DNA of 64,000 nucleotides from Oligoflexus tunisiensis (GTDB lineage: Bacteria > Bdellovibrionota_B > Oligoflexia > Oligoflexales > Oligoflexaceae). Both the position numbers and the translations under genes were made by a program. This document shows, piece by piece, positions 1 through 7,836 of the stretch. The stretch is from NCBI RefSeq assembly GCF_001748245.1, contig NZ_BDFO01000001.1, positions 5,807,778 through 5,871,777 of the forward strand. Reading direction: 5' to 3'. Numbering within the stretch: the first letter of the stretch is position 1; each line of letters opens with the position of its first letter. The notes beneath the pieces were generated by a model. It was not told where the DNA came from, ran no database searches, and worked only from the letters and a program-made list of their open reading frames with translations.

Positions 1-1
1 G

Positions 2-349
2 TGCATGGTTTTCGCGGCTCAACAAAGTGAAACGATGGGCAAGGCCAGCGTGCTTTGGATCGTGGCGTCCTATCTTCTGCAAACCTGGGCCGAGCTCTGC
101 CTGTCGCCCGTGGGTCTTTCCATGGTGAACCGCCTGGCGCCTGCCCGCTTTGCGACGGTGATCATGGGGATCTGGTATCTATCCAATGCCGTCGCCAATA
201 AACTGGCCGGCTTTATTGGTGGATTTGCGGAAACTTTGGGAGAGGCCCAGCTGTTCGGCGCCATATCCGCGACCGCGTTCACCGCGTCCATGGTCCTGCT
301 CTTTGTCCTGGCCAAACCCCTGCGTCGCTGGATGCACGGCCTCGGCTGA
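2..349 (+). CDS. POT-family peptide transporter, C-terminal part (5' end outside window)
   Basis: The frame is open from base 2, so the gene starts upstream. About 115 residues are visible, with roughly three hydrophobic segments. The stretch ELCLSPVGLSMV followed by LAP is typical of the C-terminal half of proton-dependent oligopeptide transporters (POT/PTR2 branch of the major facilitator superfamily), which import di- and tripeptides across the inner membrane with protons. The protein ends in a short basic tail (KPLRRWMHGLG). A strong hairpin lies 10 bases after the stop codon. Only the last fifth or so of the protein can be seen, so the exact substrate class cannot be judged. Confidence 0.8.
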   Translation, partial: CMVFAAQQSETMGKASVLWIVASYLLQTWAELCLSPVGLSMVNRLAPARFATVIMGIWYLSNAVANKLAGFIGGFAETLGEAQLFGAISATAFTASMVLLFVLAKPLRRWMHGLG

Positions 350-359
350 AGATCTTAAA

Positions 360-383
360 CTGAAGCCCGGGCCTGGGCTTCAG
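360..383 (+). terminator. Perfect 9-bp hairpin after the transporter gene
   Basis: CTGAAGCCC and GGGCTTCAG form a perfect 9-bp stem around a 6-base loop, starting 10 bases after the stop codon of the transporter gene. No U-tract follows (the next bases are C-rich), so it may act as an RNA 3'-end stabiliser or a weak or Rho-assisted terminator rather than a classical intrinsic terminator. Confidence 0.55.
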
Positions 384-424
384 TCCTGCCCCCCTCGCGC
401 TTGCATAGCCGGCAGATTCTGCCG

Positions 425-453
425 TCTGCAATCCCCACGCAACACCCTATAAT
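425..453 (+). promoter_or_regulatory. Sigma70-type promoter for the Wzz/Wzc-like gene
   Basis: A perfect -10 hexamer TATAAT lies at 448-453, with TCTGCA (3 of 6 matches to TTGACA) 17 bases upstream at 425-430. Transcription would start near 460 and leave a leader of about 37 bases before the ATG at 497. The -10 match stands out in this fairly GC-rich sequence; the -35 box is weak. Confidence 0.5.
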
Positions 454-496
454 GGGATGAGATGGATTGTATCAACTTCTGGTGACAGGGTTTTGC

Positions 497-2512
497 ATGC
501 GTCGCTCCACCGATAAGAATCCGGAGACCGTGGCCACCGATGCCGTACGCTGGCCTTCTGTCAGTTTTTTGTTGGGCGGTTTGAAACGGCAGTTTCTATT
601 TGCCAGCATTCTGACCATTCCGGTTTTCTTTCTGGTGATCTTTGGTCTCAGCCGTTTCCCTCTGGAATATACCTCCAGCATCGCCGTGATCTTCGATACC
701 GCGGAAAGCACGGAGGCTGGCGATAACCTGGCCGTTGTCGTCAATCGCATCTCGAGTGCCTTCGAGTCCCGGTTCAGCGATCCGCATTTTTTCAAGCGCG
801 TCCTGCAGCGCCTGCCGAAAGACACCACAACGATGCTGCCGCGCAGTGAGTCCCCCATCAAAAAGTTTCTGCAAAATATCCTGCCGCTCAATCTTCAGCC
901 GGCATCCTGGGCTCTGACCCCCGAGGAGCAGGATCATTTGGCCCGTGTTGAGGAATTGAAAAACAGCCTGGAGCCCAGCATCGCGGTGGGTCAGTATACC
1001 TTGAACCTGGCCGCGTCGGCTCCCGATCCGACGGATGCCCACAACATGGTCAGCGCGGCCATGGCCCAATTTATTGCCGATGATCTGGCCCAAAGACGCG
1101 AGCAGGCTCTGGCCAAAATCGATGAACTCCGTGCCCTGGAAGCCAATGTCCTGAAAGAAAAGGAAACCGCAGCGGATCTCAGTCAGAATCCCAATGGCCC
1201 GCCGAGCATTCCCACCACGGAAGCTGAGCGTCGCATCATTAAGAACAAGGAACAGGTCCTCGTTCGCGAGATCCTCCTGAAGATCGCCGATTTCGAACGC
1301 GCCCAGTCCTCACAGGAGAGCAAACTGCTGCTGCTCAGTGACGATATGAATAACCTGCTATCCCGCAAAGGCGTCACGCATCCGGACGTCATTCAAAAGC
1401 AAAGAGAAATTGAAAAGCTGAAGGCCGAGCCAGTGGATGCTCCCATCCAGGCGGAACTCAATCGTCTCAAATCCCAGCTTTTTGCCCTGCAAAGGGATAT
1501 GAAGGCCCGGGGCCTGCCCATCGACCGAAGCGTGCAAATCGCCAGCTTCCCCGATGATGTCCAACGCGTCCTGACCGATCTCACCACGCAGATTCGCACG
1601 CTGGAAAATATGGCCAATGAGCTGGCAGACGATATCGAAAAGCCACTCGATAGCCGCCGCTTTACCATCGTCCGTGATCCGGAAGTGCCGTCCAGTCCCT
1701 CGAATAAAAAGCAGCTGGGTCTGGCCGCCGGTGTGGGCCTCATGCTCTGCCTGCTGACCTTTGGCATGACCATTCTGATTCGCGAAATGAATCAGCCCCA
1801 TGTGGTGGCGTCCGAGCAAATGGATCGTCTCTATGGAGTGCATCCCACAGCGGAAGTCAAACCTTCCTGGCTCCGTCATCATCCCGTCTTCGACACCGAG
1901 CAAATCCGCGAACTGCGCCCCCAGCTGGGTCAGCTCGTCAGCAAAAGACGCCCGGAATTGATGCTGCTCGACTCTTACCGGCACATCGGCCAGCTCGTGG
2001 ATCAGATGCAGGAGCATCAGGTGACGGTCGTCTTCGACACCGGAGCTGAAAATCATCCCGATAACCTCGCGGCAAACCTAACCAAGGTTCTGACTGTGGA
2101 CAGCGGACGTCGGGCCCTCTTTTTAAGCTTTCGGGGCCGGGACAGCCACAGCGAGGAAAACAGCGCGGACCTGATGGAATTTCTGGCCGGCAAAGCGGAA
2201 TGGAAGAATGTGCGGCTCAAAGGTTCGGCGGATGGCAGTCACGATACCGCCTATGCCCGCGATCCCCTGGAATCGCTGGGAGCCTTCAAGGAGGACATCG
2301 TCCAAAGACTGTTCAAAAGTCTGCGGGAAAAATATCAGGTGATCGTGGTCGAAGCCTTTCCACCGGCTTTCAATTCGGAAAACGGCATTCTGCATTCCCT
2401 GTCCGACGCGGTCGTTCTGCAGATCCGCCTCGGCGAAACCCGACACGAGGATATGCAGCGCCTGCTCCAGTTCATGGATCGCCGCAAGATCGCAGCTGCG
2501 CTGATCAGTTGA
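497..2512 (+). CDS. Wzz/GumC-like polysaccharide co-polymerase with degenerate BY-kinase-like C-terminus
   Basis: 671 residues, inner membrane. Transmembrane segment 1 is at about residues 33-52, followed by a periplasmic region with long charged helices (about 150-350), transmembrane segment 2 at about 406-428, and a cytoplasmic domain from about 440 to the end. This is the topology of polysaccharide co-polymerases (Wzz/GumC/Wzc), which set chain length in Wzy-dependent polysaccharide export. The cytoplasmic part has the length and strand pattern of a bacterial tyrosine kinase. However, where a Walker A motif (GxxGxGKS/T) is expected there is VFDTGAENHPDNLAANL (about 510-527), and the Walker A' aspartates are replaced (VIVVEAFPP, about 614). 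No Tyr-rich tail is present. ATP-dependent autophosphorylation is therefore unlikely. The ATG at 497 is preferred because of the upstream GACAGGG. An in-frame start at 467 would add ten residues. The gene diverges in strand from the rest of the polysaccharide locus that follows. Confidence 0.75.
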   Translation: MRRSTDKNPETVATDAVRWPSVSFLLGGLKRQFLFASILTIPVFFLVIFGLSRFPLEYTSSIAVIFDTAESTEAGDNLAVVVNRISSAFESRFSDPHFFKRVLQRLPKDTTTMLPRSESPIKKFLQNILPLNLQPASWALTPEEQDHLARVEELKNSLEPSIAVGQYTLNLAASAPDPTDAHNMVSAAMAQFIADDLAQRREQALAKIDELRALEANVLKEKETAADLSQNPNGPPSIPTTEAERRIIKNKEQVLVREILLKIADFERAQSSQESKLLLLSDDMNNLLSRKGVTHPDVIQKQREIEKLKAEPVDAPIQAELNRLKSQLFALQRDMKARGLPIDRSVQIASFPDDVQRVLTDLTTQIRTLENMANELADDIEKPLDSRRFTIVRDPEVPSSPSNKKQLGLAAGVGLMLCLLTFGMTILIREMNQPHVVASEQMDRLYGVHPTAEVKPSWLRHHPVFDTEQIRELRPQLGQLVSKRRPELMLLDSYRHIGQLVDQMQEHQVTVVFDTGAENHPDNLAANLTKVLTVDSGRRALFLSFRGRDSHSEENSADLMEFLAGKAEWKNVRLKGSADGSHDTAYARDPLESLGAFKEDIVQRLFKSLREKYQVIVVEAFPPAFNSENGILHSLSDAVVLQIRLGETRHEDMQRLLQFMDRRKIAAALIS

Positions 2513-2515
2513 TCG

Positions 2516-2710
2516 TCAGGGTACGACTGGATCCGGTACGATCACCTGGGGCACGAAAGAAAAGAAGAGGCCCCAGATGATATAGAAAAAGACGAGATAA
2601 ACGAAGACCCAGCCGAGCCGCGACATGCGGACAAAATCCAGACGCCGGCCGAACAGCACGCCCAGCACCATCACATGCACCACAAACATCAGAGCCAGAC
2701 GGGTTAGCAT
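2516..2710 (-). CDS. Small membrane protein downstream of the ligase-like gene
   Basis: 64 residues with two hydrophobic segments (about 4-20 and 33-55) separated by a short basic stretch (GRRLDFVRMSR). The start codon overlaps the stop of the upstream ligase-like gene as ATGCTAA, so translation is probably coupled. I do not recognise a family. Its position as the last cistron of the polysaccharide operon suggests an accessory membrane subunit; this is inference from context only. Its stop lies 3 bases from the stop of the convergent Wzz/Wzc-like gene. Confidence 0.55.
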   Translation of the reverse strand: MLTRLALMFVVHVMVLGVLFGRRLDFVRMSRLGWVFVYLVFFYIIWGLFFSFVPQVIVPDPVVP

Positions 2711-4176
2711 ACGATGTTCTCCCTCTTCCGCATCTGATAAATCCGATAGCAGCCGCCCAGAAAAAGCCCGCCGAGCAGCTGATTCTTGTGAACGGTCAGA
2801 CCGATATCACCGAAGACATAGCTAAAGAGCTGCATAAAATAAAAGAGACAGAATAAGCCTATATATCGATAGCCGACCATATCCTCATCATAAATCAAAC
2901 GTCCCGCCAGACCAAACATCAGAAGAAAGATCAGGCTCACACCGGCTATGGTCAGAGGCCCACCGTAACACCACGCTGACAGGAGGGCGTTGTGGGGAAT
3001 CATCTTGTACCGGGGATATTTGCTGGCCACCGATGGCATCGGATAAAACTCTTCAAACTCCTTGCCATATCCCATGCCCGTCAGCGGTGACTGGGACACT
3101 TCCCGCAGCATATTCGCATTTTCCAGATCCCGATAGCTCGGTCCGAACTGCCCCGTTTCCGTACCAAAGGAACGATAAAGAGCCCCCACACCCACCGGCA
3201 GTGGCCAGGTCACCAGCGTCAGTCCGCCGAAGACCAGCGAGGACGTGATGATCAGGCGGCCGTGACGCTTCATAAAGGATTTTGGCAGGAAAAAAGGCAG
3301 CGCGACCAGAGCGAAGGGAATGCCGACATAGGACGTCCGCCTATCATTCAGCGCATAAACAAACAGGGTGACCAGAAACCCCACAACGCTGGCTGCCTTG
3401 GCCAGAAATTCGGGACGGCGCCAGGCATATTGCAAAAGATGCAGCATGGCCACCACCTGATAGGCTGAAAAATAATGCTCATAGAGATATTCCGCTTCTG
3501 CCAGTGCCCCGCGATTGGTGAGCCAGATGAAGATCGCCTGAAGGGATTTGACAACAATGAGCATGGTGAGCCAGAAGAATATCTTGCGAAAAAACTCTTC
3601 ATCCCGCATGACGACAAAACCAATAAAGGTCCAAAGCGGCAGAAGATAAAACAAGCGAATTTGGATCAAGGCTGTGCCCAGTTCCCCGCCCGTTCCGATG
3701 CCGAAAAGCACACCCACGATCGCGGTGGTGAGCACGAGCGAGGCCACCAGCAGCAGGGGCAAAAGACCAAAACGCAGCCAGGCCTGCTTTTCCTCACGTT
3801 TTGTAATGATCAGACAGAGCAGGGCGAAACCGATGGCAAACACCTCAATTCCGGCCAGACCAAACGAATGAAAGAGGATATAGCCGAGTTCCTCGGTGAT
3901 GGATGTCACTGTATTCCAAGGTTCCTGGGCTCTGTCATCGGTAAAAAAGGCAAGAATGAAAAAGGCCAGAAAAATAATCTGATCCGATCGCGATCCCAGT
4001 CGCGGCAGAATAATCCAGGCCGCCACGGCCAGGACGGGCAGAGGGCTGAAGGGCAGCAGGCTTTCCTGAAGGAACATGCCAAGGCTCAGCGCCAGCGCGA
4101 TGATGAAGACCAGCATGTCCACCCAGAGGGCGTGGCCTTTGGACTTGAAATGTATCGAATGCTTGCCGGGATTCAT
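2704..4176 (-). CDS. O-antigen ligase / Wzy-type polysaccharide polymerase family membrane protein
   Basis: 490 residues with about 11 to 12 hydrophobic segments spread over the whole length and one larger extracytoplasmic loop at about 330-400. In that loop the pattern GMGYGKEF, then about 25 residues later PHNALLSAWCYGG, matches the Wzy_C/O-antigen ligase family (PF04932), where the HN pair and following glycines are characteristic. Such proteins polymerise or ligate lipid-linked polysaccharide on the periplasmic side of the inner membrane. A good ribosome site (AGGGAG, 6 bases before the ATG) fixes the start. It lies 10 bases after the beta-barrel gene and overlaps the small membrane protein gene, so it belongs to the same transcript. 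Polymerase and ligase cannot be told apart from sequence alone. Confidence 0.75.
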   Translation of the reverse strand: MNPGKHSIHFKSKGHALWVDMLVFIIALALSLGMFLQESLLPFSPLPVLAVAAWIILPRLGSRSDQIIFLAFFILAFFTDDRAQEPWNTVTSITEELGYILFHSFGLAGIEVFAIGFALLCLIITKREEKQAWLRFGLLPLLLVASLVLTTAIVGVLFGIGTGGELGTALIQIRLFYLLPLWTFIGFVVMRDEEFFRKIFFWLTMLIVVKSLQAIFIWLTNRGALAEAEYLYEHYFSAYQVVAMLHLLQYAWRRPEFLAKAASVVGFLVTLFVYALNDRRTSYVGIPFALVALPFFLPKSFMKRHGRLIITSSLVFGGLTLVTWPLPVGVGALYRSFGTETGQFGPSYRDLENANMLREVSQSPLTGMGYGKEFEEFYPMPSVASKYPRYKMIPHNALLSAWCYGGPLTIAGVSLIFLLMFGLAGRLIYDEDMVGYRYIGLFCLFYFMQLFSYVFGDIGLTVHKNQLLGGLFLGGCYRIYQMRKRENIVC

Positions 4177-4186
4177 TCCGAACTCC

Positions 4187-5683
4187 CTAAAAATTCCCCA
4201 ATTGTCCGAGGCTCACCAGGAGCGTCAAACGATCAGCCGTGACCGCGACGATCTCTTCCTGCAAATTTTCATAGCTGACATCCAGTCGATAGAAGGTGCG
4301 ACCCCCAAGCGGGCGCAGGCCGCCGGTCAGCGTTTCCTGCCAGCCGATCCGGGCCTCCGCAAAGAAACGATCGACGGTCACAGGCGGCAGATCGGTATCG
4401 AAGCGACTGGAGCGACCACCCAGCTGCATACTGAGCTGCCCCCGTCGCGTGATATCAAAGGTCTGATTGAAATTCATTTCCATGTAATCGGCATCGCTCT
4501 CGGCAAATTGCTGTTCACTCTGCACCAGGGAAAGGGTCATATTATAGCGCCCGCGGGCATAGGCCCACTGCACCTGACCGGTCACCGTATAGCGCTGCTC
4601 GTCGGTGAGCACCACATTCTGATCGGTGAAGACGCGATAGGCTGTGGTCAGATCAATCTGCCGACTGAACCCCAAAACAAAGGAATTCCGGGCATCCCGC
4701 TGGTAAGTTAAATTCGCTTCGCCAAAGATCTGCCCATCGCTCGCGTCATTGCCACTTTCCCGCAAGGCCCGGGCGAAAACGGTGGCACTCCAGGCCGCGC
4801 GTGGTGTGTAGACAAAACCCAGCTCCGGCCCACTGAGGCGGCGCTCGGAGCCATCGCTTCCCAGGGATCGCAGGTCCTGCCAGCCCACGCTTCCGTTCAG
4901 GCGGCCCAGCAGGGGAAACAGCAGACGCGCTTGAATATCCAGGACGTCCTGTCCGGCCTGCAGATTCTGGCCGTCCACATCATTGTAAAGCTGCAGTCCG
5001 GTCTGGCTCACGCTCGCCTGCAGACGCGCATTGACCCAACGCTTGTCCAGCTGCACTCCCCAGCTTTCGAGCGTATTATCGTTTTGTTCCTCACCGTTGA
5101 CGCTGCCACGCGACTGCTGCTGACTGCCTTCCAGCGTCAGATCCATGGTTTTGGACAACGCGATCGTATCCGCCAGATTCAGGGTGGTCCCCCAGCGGCT
5201 GGTGACACCTTCGATTCTCGTCAGTGTGAGTGCGTTCGAGAGAATGAATTGATCTTCCAGATTGGCAAAGCTTGTGGAGCCGTAATAGAGACTGCCGCCG
5301 GCATTCAACCCGATACTGAAACGGTGCCGACCGATACTGCGTTCCCAGATGGTCTGACCGTCAACCACCAGAAAGCGATCGAGCCTATCGCCCAGCCCCA
5401 GGGTCCAGTTCAGACCAGCGACATGGCTGCGTTCAGGCCCGGAACGGTTGAGCTGCACGGTGCCGTTATCCACAGCGTAAAGGGTATGGGTCGTTCCACC
5501 CGGACTGGACGTTTGCCCGCCGAGCCACAGACCATCGGCATGCTGCCAGCTGCCTTCGGATGCGCCTGGTGCCTGAGCACGCAGCAGACCGGGAAACAGC
5601 GCCAGCCCGAGGAGCAGCGCTTTATTCCACGTGGATAACAACTCTGATCCGGGAGGCGGACGCTTATTCCACGTAGATAACAT
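4187..5683 (-). CDS. Outer-membrane beta-barrel protein of the polysaccharide locus
   Basis: About 498 residues. A hydrophobic signal (ALLLGLALFPGLLRAQA) is followed by many alternating amphipathic strands and a C-terminal Phe (LLVSLGQLGNF), the usual signal for insertion by the BAM machinery. I therefore call it an outer-membrane beta-barrel with perhaps 16-18 strands. No TPR or enzyme motif is seen. It follows the OPX export gene with an overlap of about 20 bases, so it is probably the pore partner of that short OPX protein (inference). The start is ambiguous. ATG 5683 has GGAAAG upstream but gives a 15-residue extension before the signal. TTG 5641 would give a normal signal peptide. The two candidate starts lie in two copies of a short duplicated sequence (see repeat 5618-5683). 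Confidence 0.7.
   Translation of the reverse strand: MLSTWNKRPPPGSELLSTWNKALLLGLALFPGLLRAQAPGASEGSWQHADGLWLGGQTSSPGGTTHTLYAVDNGTVQLNRSGPERSHVAGLNWTLGLGDRLDRFLVVDGQTIWERSIGRHRFSIGLNAGGSLYYGSTSFANLEDQFILSNALTLTRIEGVTSRWGTTLNLADTIALSKTMDLTLEGSQQQSRGSVNGEEQNDNTLESWGVQLDKRWVNARLQASVSQTGLQLYNDVDGQNLQAGQDVLDIQARLLFPLLGRLNGSVGWQDLRSLGSDGSERRLSGPELGFVYTPRAAWSATVFARALRESGNDASDGQIFGEANLTYQRDARNSFVLGFSRQIDLTTAYRVFTDQNVVLTDEQRYTVTGQVQWAYARGRYNMTLSLVQSEQQFAESDADYMEMNFNQTFDITRRGQLSMQLGGRSSRFDTDLPPVTVDRFFAEARIGWQETLTGGLRPLGGRTFYRLDVSYENLQEEIVAVTADRLTLLVSLGQLGNF
5618..5683. repeat. Imperfect direct repeat of about 23 bp across the OPX/beta-barrel gene junction
   Basis: Read on the minus strand, TTATCTACGTGGAATAA (within 5661-5683, the last codons and stop of the OPX gene) recurs as TTATCCACGTGGAATAA (within 5618-5641), 42 bases further on and in the same frame of the beta-barrel gene. 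Including flanks, about 21 of 23 positions agree. The repeat makes the barrel protein begin with LSTWNK twice. Confidence 0.75.
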
Positions 5684-6269
5684 CGCCACTTTCCAATGTG
5701 ATGTTATCGATGTATTTTTCTCCGGTCAGGATATCCTCGTAGCGCAGGGAAAAGCGGCGAACCTTGTTATTCCCGACCTGACGAATCAGGACGATGCGGC
5801 CGGTGGCAAAGGCCGTGGGTCCACCCGCCAGAGTCATGGCCTGCAGGAAGGTGGTTTCACTGGTCAGCGGCACCATTCCAATGCGATTGATTTCCCCGGC
5901 AAAATACACGGAAAAGCTGCGAACACCGAGCAGCGAGGCCGTGACTCTCGGGTTTTTCACCATTCCATTCAAGGCACTTTCCAGCCGTTTCGTCAGCTGC
6001 GACACGGTCAGGCCCACGACATTCATGGGCGGGATCAAAGGAAACGTTAAGATACCAGCCGGCGAAATAATATAACGCTTGCTCAGATTCTCCTCGCCAT
6101 AGACCACGATATCGATTTCATCGTTCGGCCCAATGGTGAATCCGCCCTGACGCGTGAAGGTCTTGCTCGCCTGCAGCTGGGAAATATCCTCAGCCGGGAT
6201 GTGAAAGGTGCAGCCCTCGACACCGATCAGGACCAAGAGCAGAATCAGACGATGCATCATCGTTTTCAT
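5664..6269 (-). CDS. Short OPX-type polysaccharide export lipoprotein (Wza/GfcE-like)
   Basis: 201 residues. A lipoprotein signal ends in GVEGC at about residue 20. A Poly_export domain follows (about 44-120), opening with FTIGPNDEIDIVVYGEENLS, then one SLBB-like beta-grasp domain (about 120-190) containing FAGEINRIGM and LQAMTLAGG. The protein ends at the last SLBB strand (DVIYVE) and has no C-terminal alpha-helix of the kind that crosses the outer membrane in E. coli Wza. Short OPX proteins of this kind are reported to need a separate beta-barrel pore, and a beta-barrel gene follows directly. Start and upstream stop overlap as ATGA. Its role would be to pass polysaccharide through the periplasm to the outer membrane. 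Confidence 0.88.
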   Translation of the reverse strand: MKTMMHRLILLLVLIGVEGCTFHIPAEDISQLQASKTFTRQGGFTIGPNDEIDIVVYGEENLSKRYIISPAGILTFPLIPPMNVVGLTVSQLTKRLESALNGMVKNPRVTASLLGVRSFSVYFAGEINRIGMVPLTSETTFLQAMTLAGGPTAFATGRIVLIRQVGNNKVRRFSLRYEDILTGEKYIDNITLESGDVIYVE

Positions 6270-7825
6270 TGAGCCATCTCCTTGGATGCCGAGCCATGCC
6301 CCGCCCCCGTCAGCGCCACGCCCAGGACCACATGACTTTCCTGTTCATCCTCATGGTCGAAAGGATTTCTTTCGACATATTCGCGTTCACCTTCGACAAA
6401 GACATACCAGGATCTTTGCACAAAGTATTTGGCTTCAAGCCGCAGCGCCGCGCCCAGAAGCTTTGTATAGCTTTCGGGATCCTGATAATAACTGCGACTG
6501 ATCGTCAGGAGCCGTGCATCGCCGGACACATGCCAGTACTGGCCGTCGCCATAGGCCGCACGCAACCCAACGCCGGCCTTCCACTCGCGCGGATAGGTGG
6601 CGAAATCAGCAGCGGGCTTCGGATGATCCACAAATTCCACGGGAATGAAAAAGCCGATGCCATGTTCCGTGTCCTCGGTCACCAGCTGCCCCAGGCGCAG
6701 CTCGGCCTGGTAGGTGGCAAAGGGCGCTTCATGGCCGTCGCGTTCTAGAGCTGCGGTCAGGACCAGGCGTTTCCAAAGACTGAGTCCGACCTTGGCGGTA
6801 TCGCGCATCAGGCCCTGCTCGGAGACGACCAGAGGCTTTTCCACAAGCGCCACCGCTTCACGCCGAAGGCCCAGACCGAGGGAACTTTCCCCGAAGCGAA
6901 TGAAGTTATCCAGGCGGCCCATTCCATTCTGATCACCTGCCGAAAAATATCCGACTTCGGTGAGAAGGCTCCAATTGCTCGTGACGCGGAACGTATAACC
7001 GAGCTGCACCGAAGCTTCCTTCTGCCGCTCAGGGTCCAGGGGATGACTGAGCTCGTGAGCCCCGACATTGACGTGCAAAGGACCATGATAGTCCACCTCC
7101 AGCGCCCGACGCCGGTAGCCACGCAGGTCCACAAAATCCTTGGCCGCCACGATCAGCCAGGCTTCACGATCCAGATGATCGGGGCTGCCGGGTTTGCGAT
7201 GACCAAATCCTTCCAGAAGGGTTTCCGCGCGCTCCACCGATTGCCGCAGATAAGGGCTCAAATCATAGCGTTTCATGGCCGCGATGCGCAAAAGAGCGGC
7301 TTCGTGATCGCCACTCCAGATCAGAGCATAGAGTCTTTCGATTTCCGAGGATTCAATGTTCTCCTGCAGCGAGATCAGCTGCTGATAGATGGCGAGGCCG
7401 TCCTTGTACTGCTCAAAGCGGATCAGGTTGCGGGCCAGCACCAGCATGGCATAAGGATCATCCGCATATTCGCGTTGACCAATACGAATGCGATTCGCAA
7501 GTCCACTGTAGTCACCCTGCCAGGCGCGATAGAGCACCTCCACTTTTTCCGAGCCCGAACCGGACTTTGGGATGGCGCGCCCGAGATCCTTGATGGCGGC
7601 CGCATTGTTTCGCATGCCATGGACAAAGCTGAGCCAGTAAACGGCAGCCTGACGATAATCATCACGGGGACAGGCCAGCATCTGTTTGCCAAGCGGCTCG
7701 GCCTGGGCACTGAGGCTCTGCGCTTCCGCGAGGAATTGGCCAAAGGTCGGGGCATCGCAGGCAGCCTGAGCACGCGCGGCCGCGAATCCCAGGGACAGAA
7801 TGATAAGACGGATGCGACTTCGCAA
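6266..7825 (-). CDS. TPR-like plus outer-membrane beta-barrel protein (YaiO/PgaA-like architecture)
   Basis: 519 residues. A signal peptide (IRLIILSLGFAAARAQA) is followed by helical repeats (about 25-200) with TPR-like alternation, and then by about 300 residues of alternating beta strands typical of an outer-membrane barrel (e.g. SVQLGYTFRVTSNWSLLTEV). This order, periplasmic TPR region then barrel, is that of YaiO-family proteins and of exopolysaccharide porins such as PgaA, though the protein is shorter than PgaA. It begins with TTG, supported by AAGGAG 8 bases upstream, 11 bases after the deacetylase-like gene, and its stop overlaps the OPX start. Context indicates a part in polysaccharide export; the exact function is unknown. 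Confidence 0.7.
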   Translation of the reverse strand: MRSRIRLIILSLGFAAARAQAACDAPTFGQFLAEAQSLSAQAEPLGKQMLACPRDDYRQAAVYWLSFVHGMRNNAAAIKDLGRAIPKSGSGSEKVEVLYRAWQGDYSGLANRIRIGQREYADDPYAMLVLARNLIRFEQYKDGLAIYQQLISLQENIESSEIERLYALIWSGDHEAALLRIAAMKRYDLSPYLRQSVERAETLLEGFGHRKPGSPDHLDREAWLIVAAKDFVDLRGYRRRALEVDYHGPLHVNVGAHELSHPLDPERQKEASVQLGYTFRVTSNWSLLTEVGYFSAGDQNGMGRLDNFIRFGESSLGLGLRREAVALVEKPLVVSEQGLMRDTAKVGLSLWKRLVLTAALERDGHEAPFATYQAELRLGQLVTEDTEHGIGFFIPVEFVDHPKPAADFATYPREWKAGVGLRAAYGDGQYWHVSGDARLLTISRSYYQDPESYTKLLGAALRLEAKYFVQRSWYVFVEGEREYVERNPFDHEDEQESHVVLGVALTGAGHGSASKEMAQ

Positions 7826-7836
7826 AGGCTCACTCC

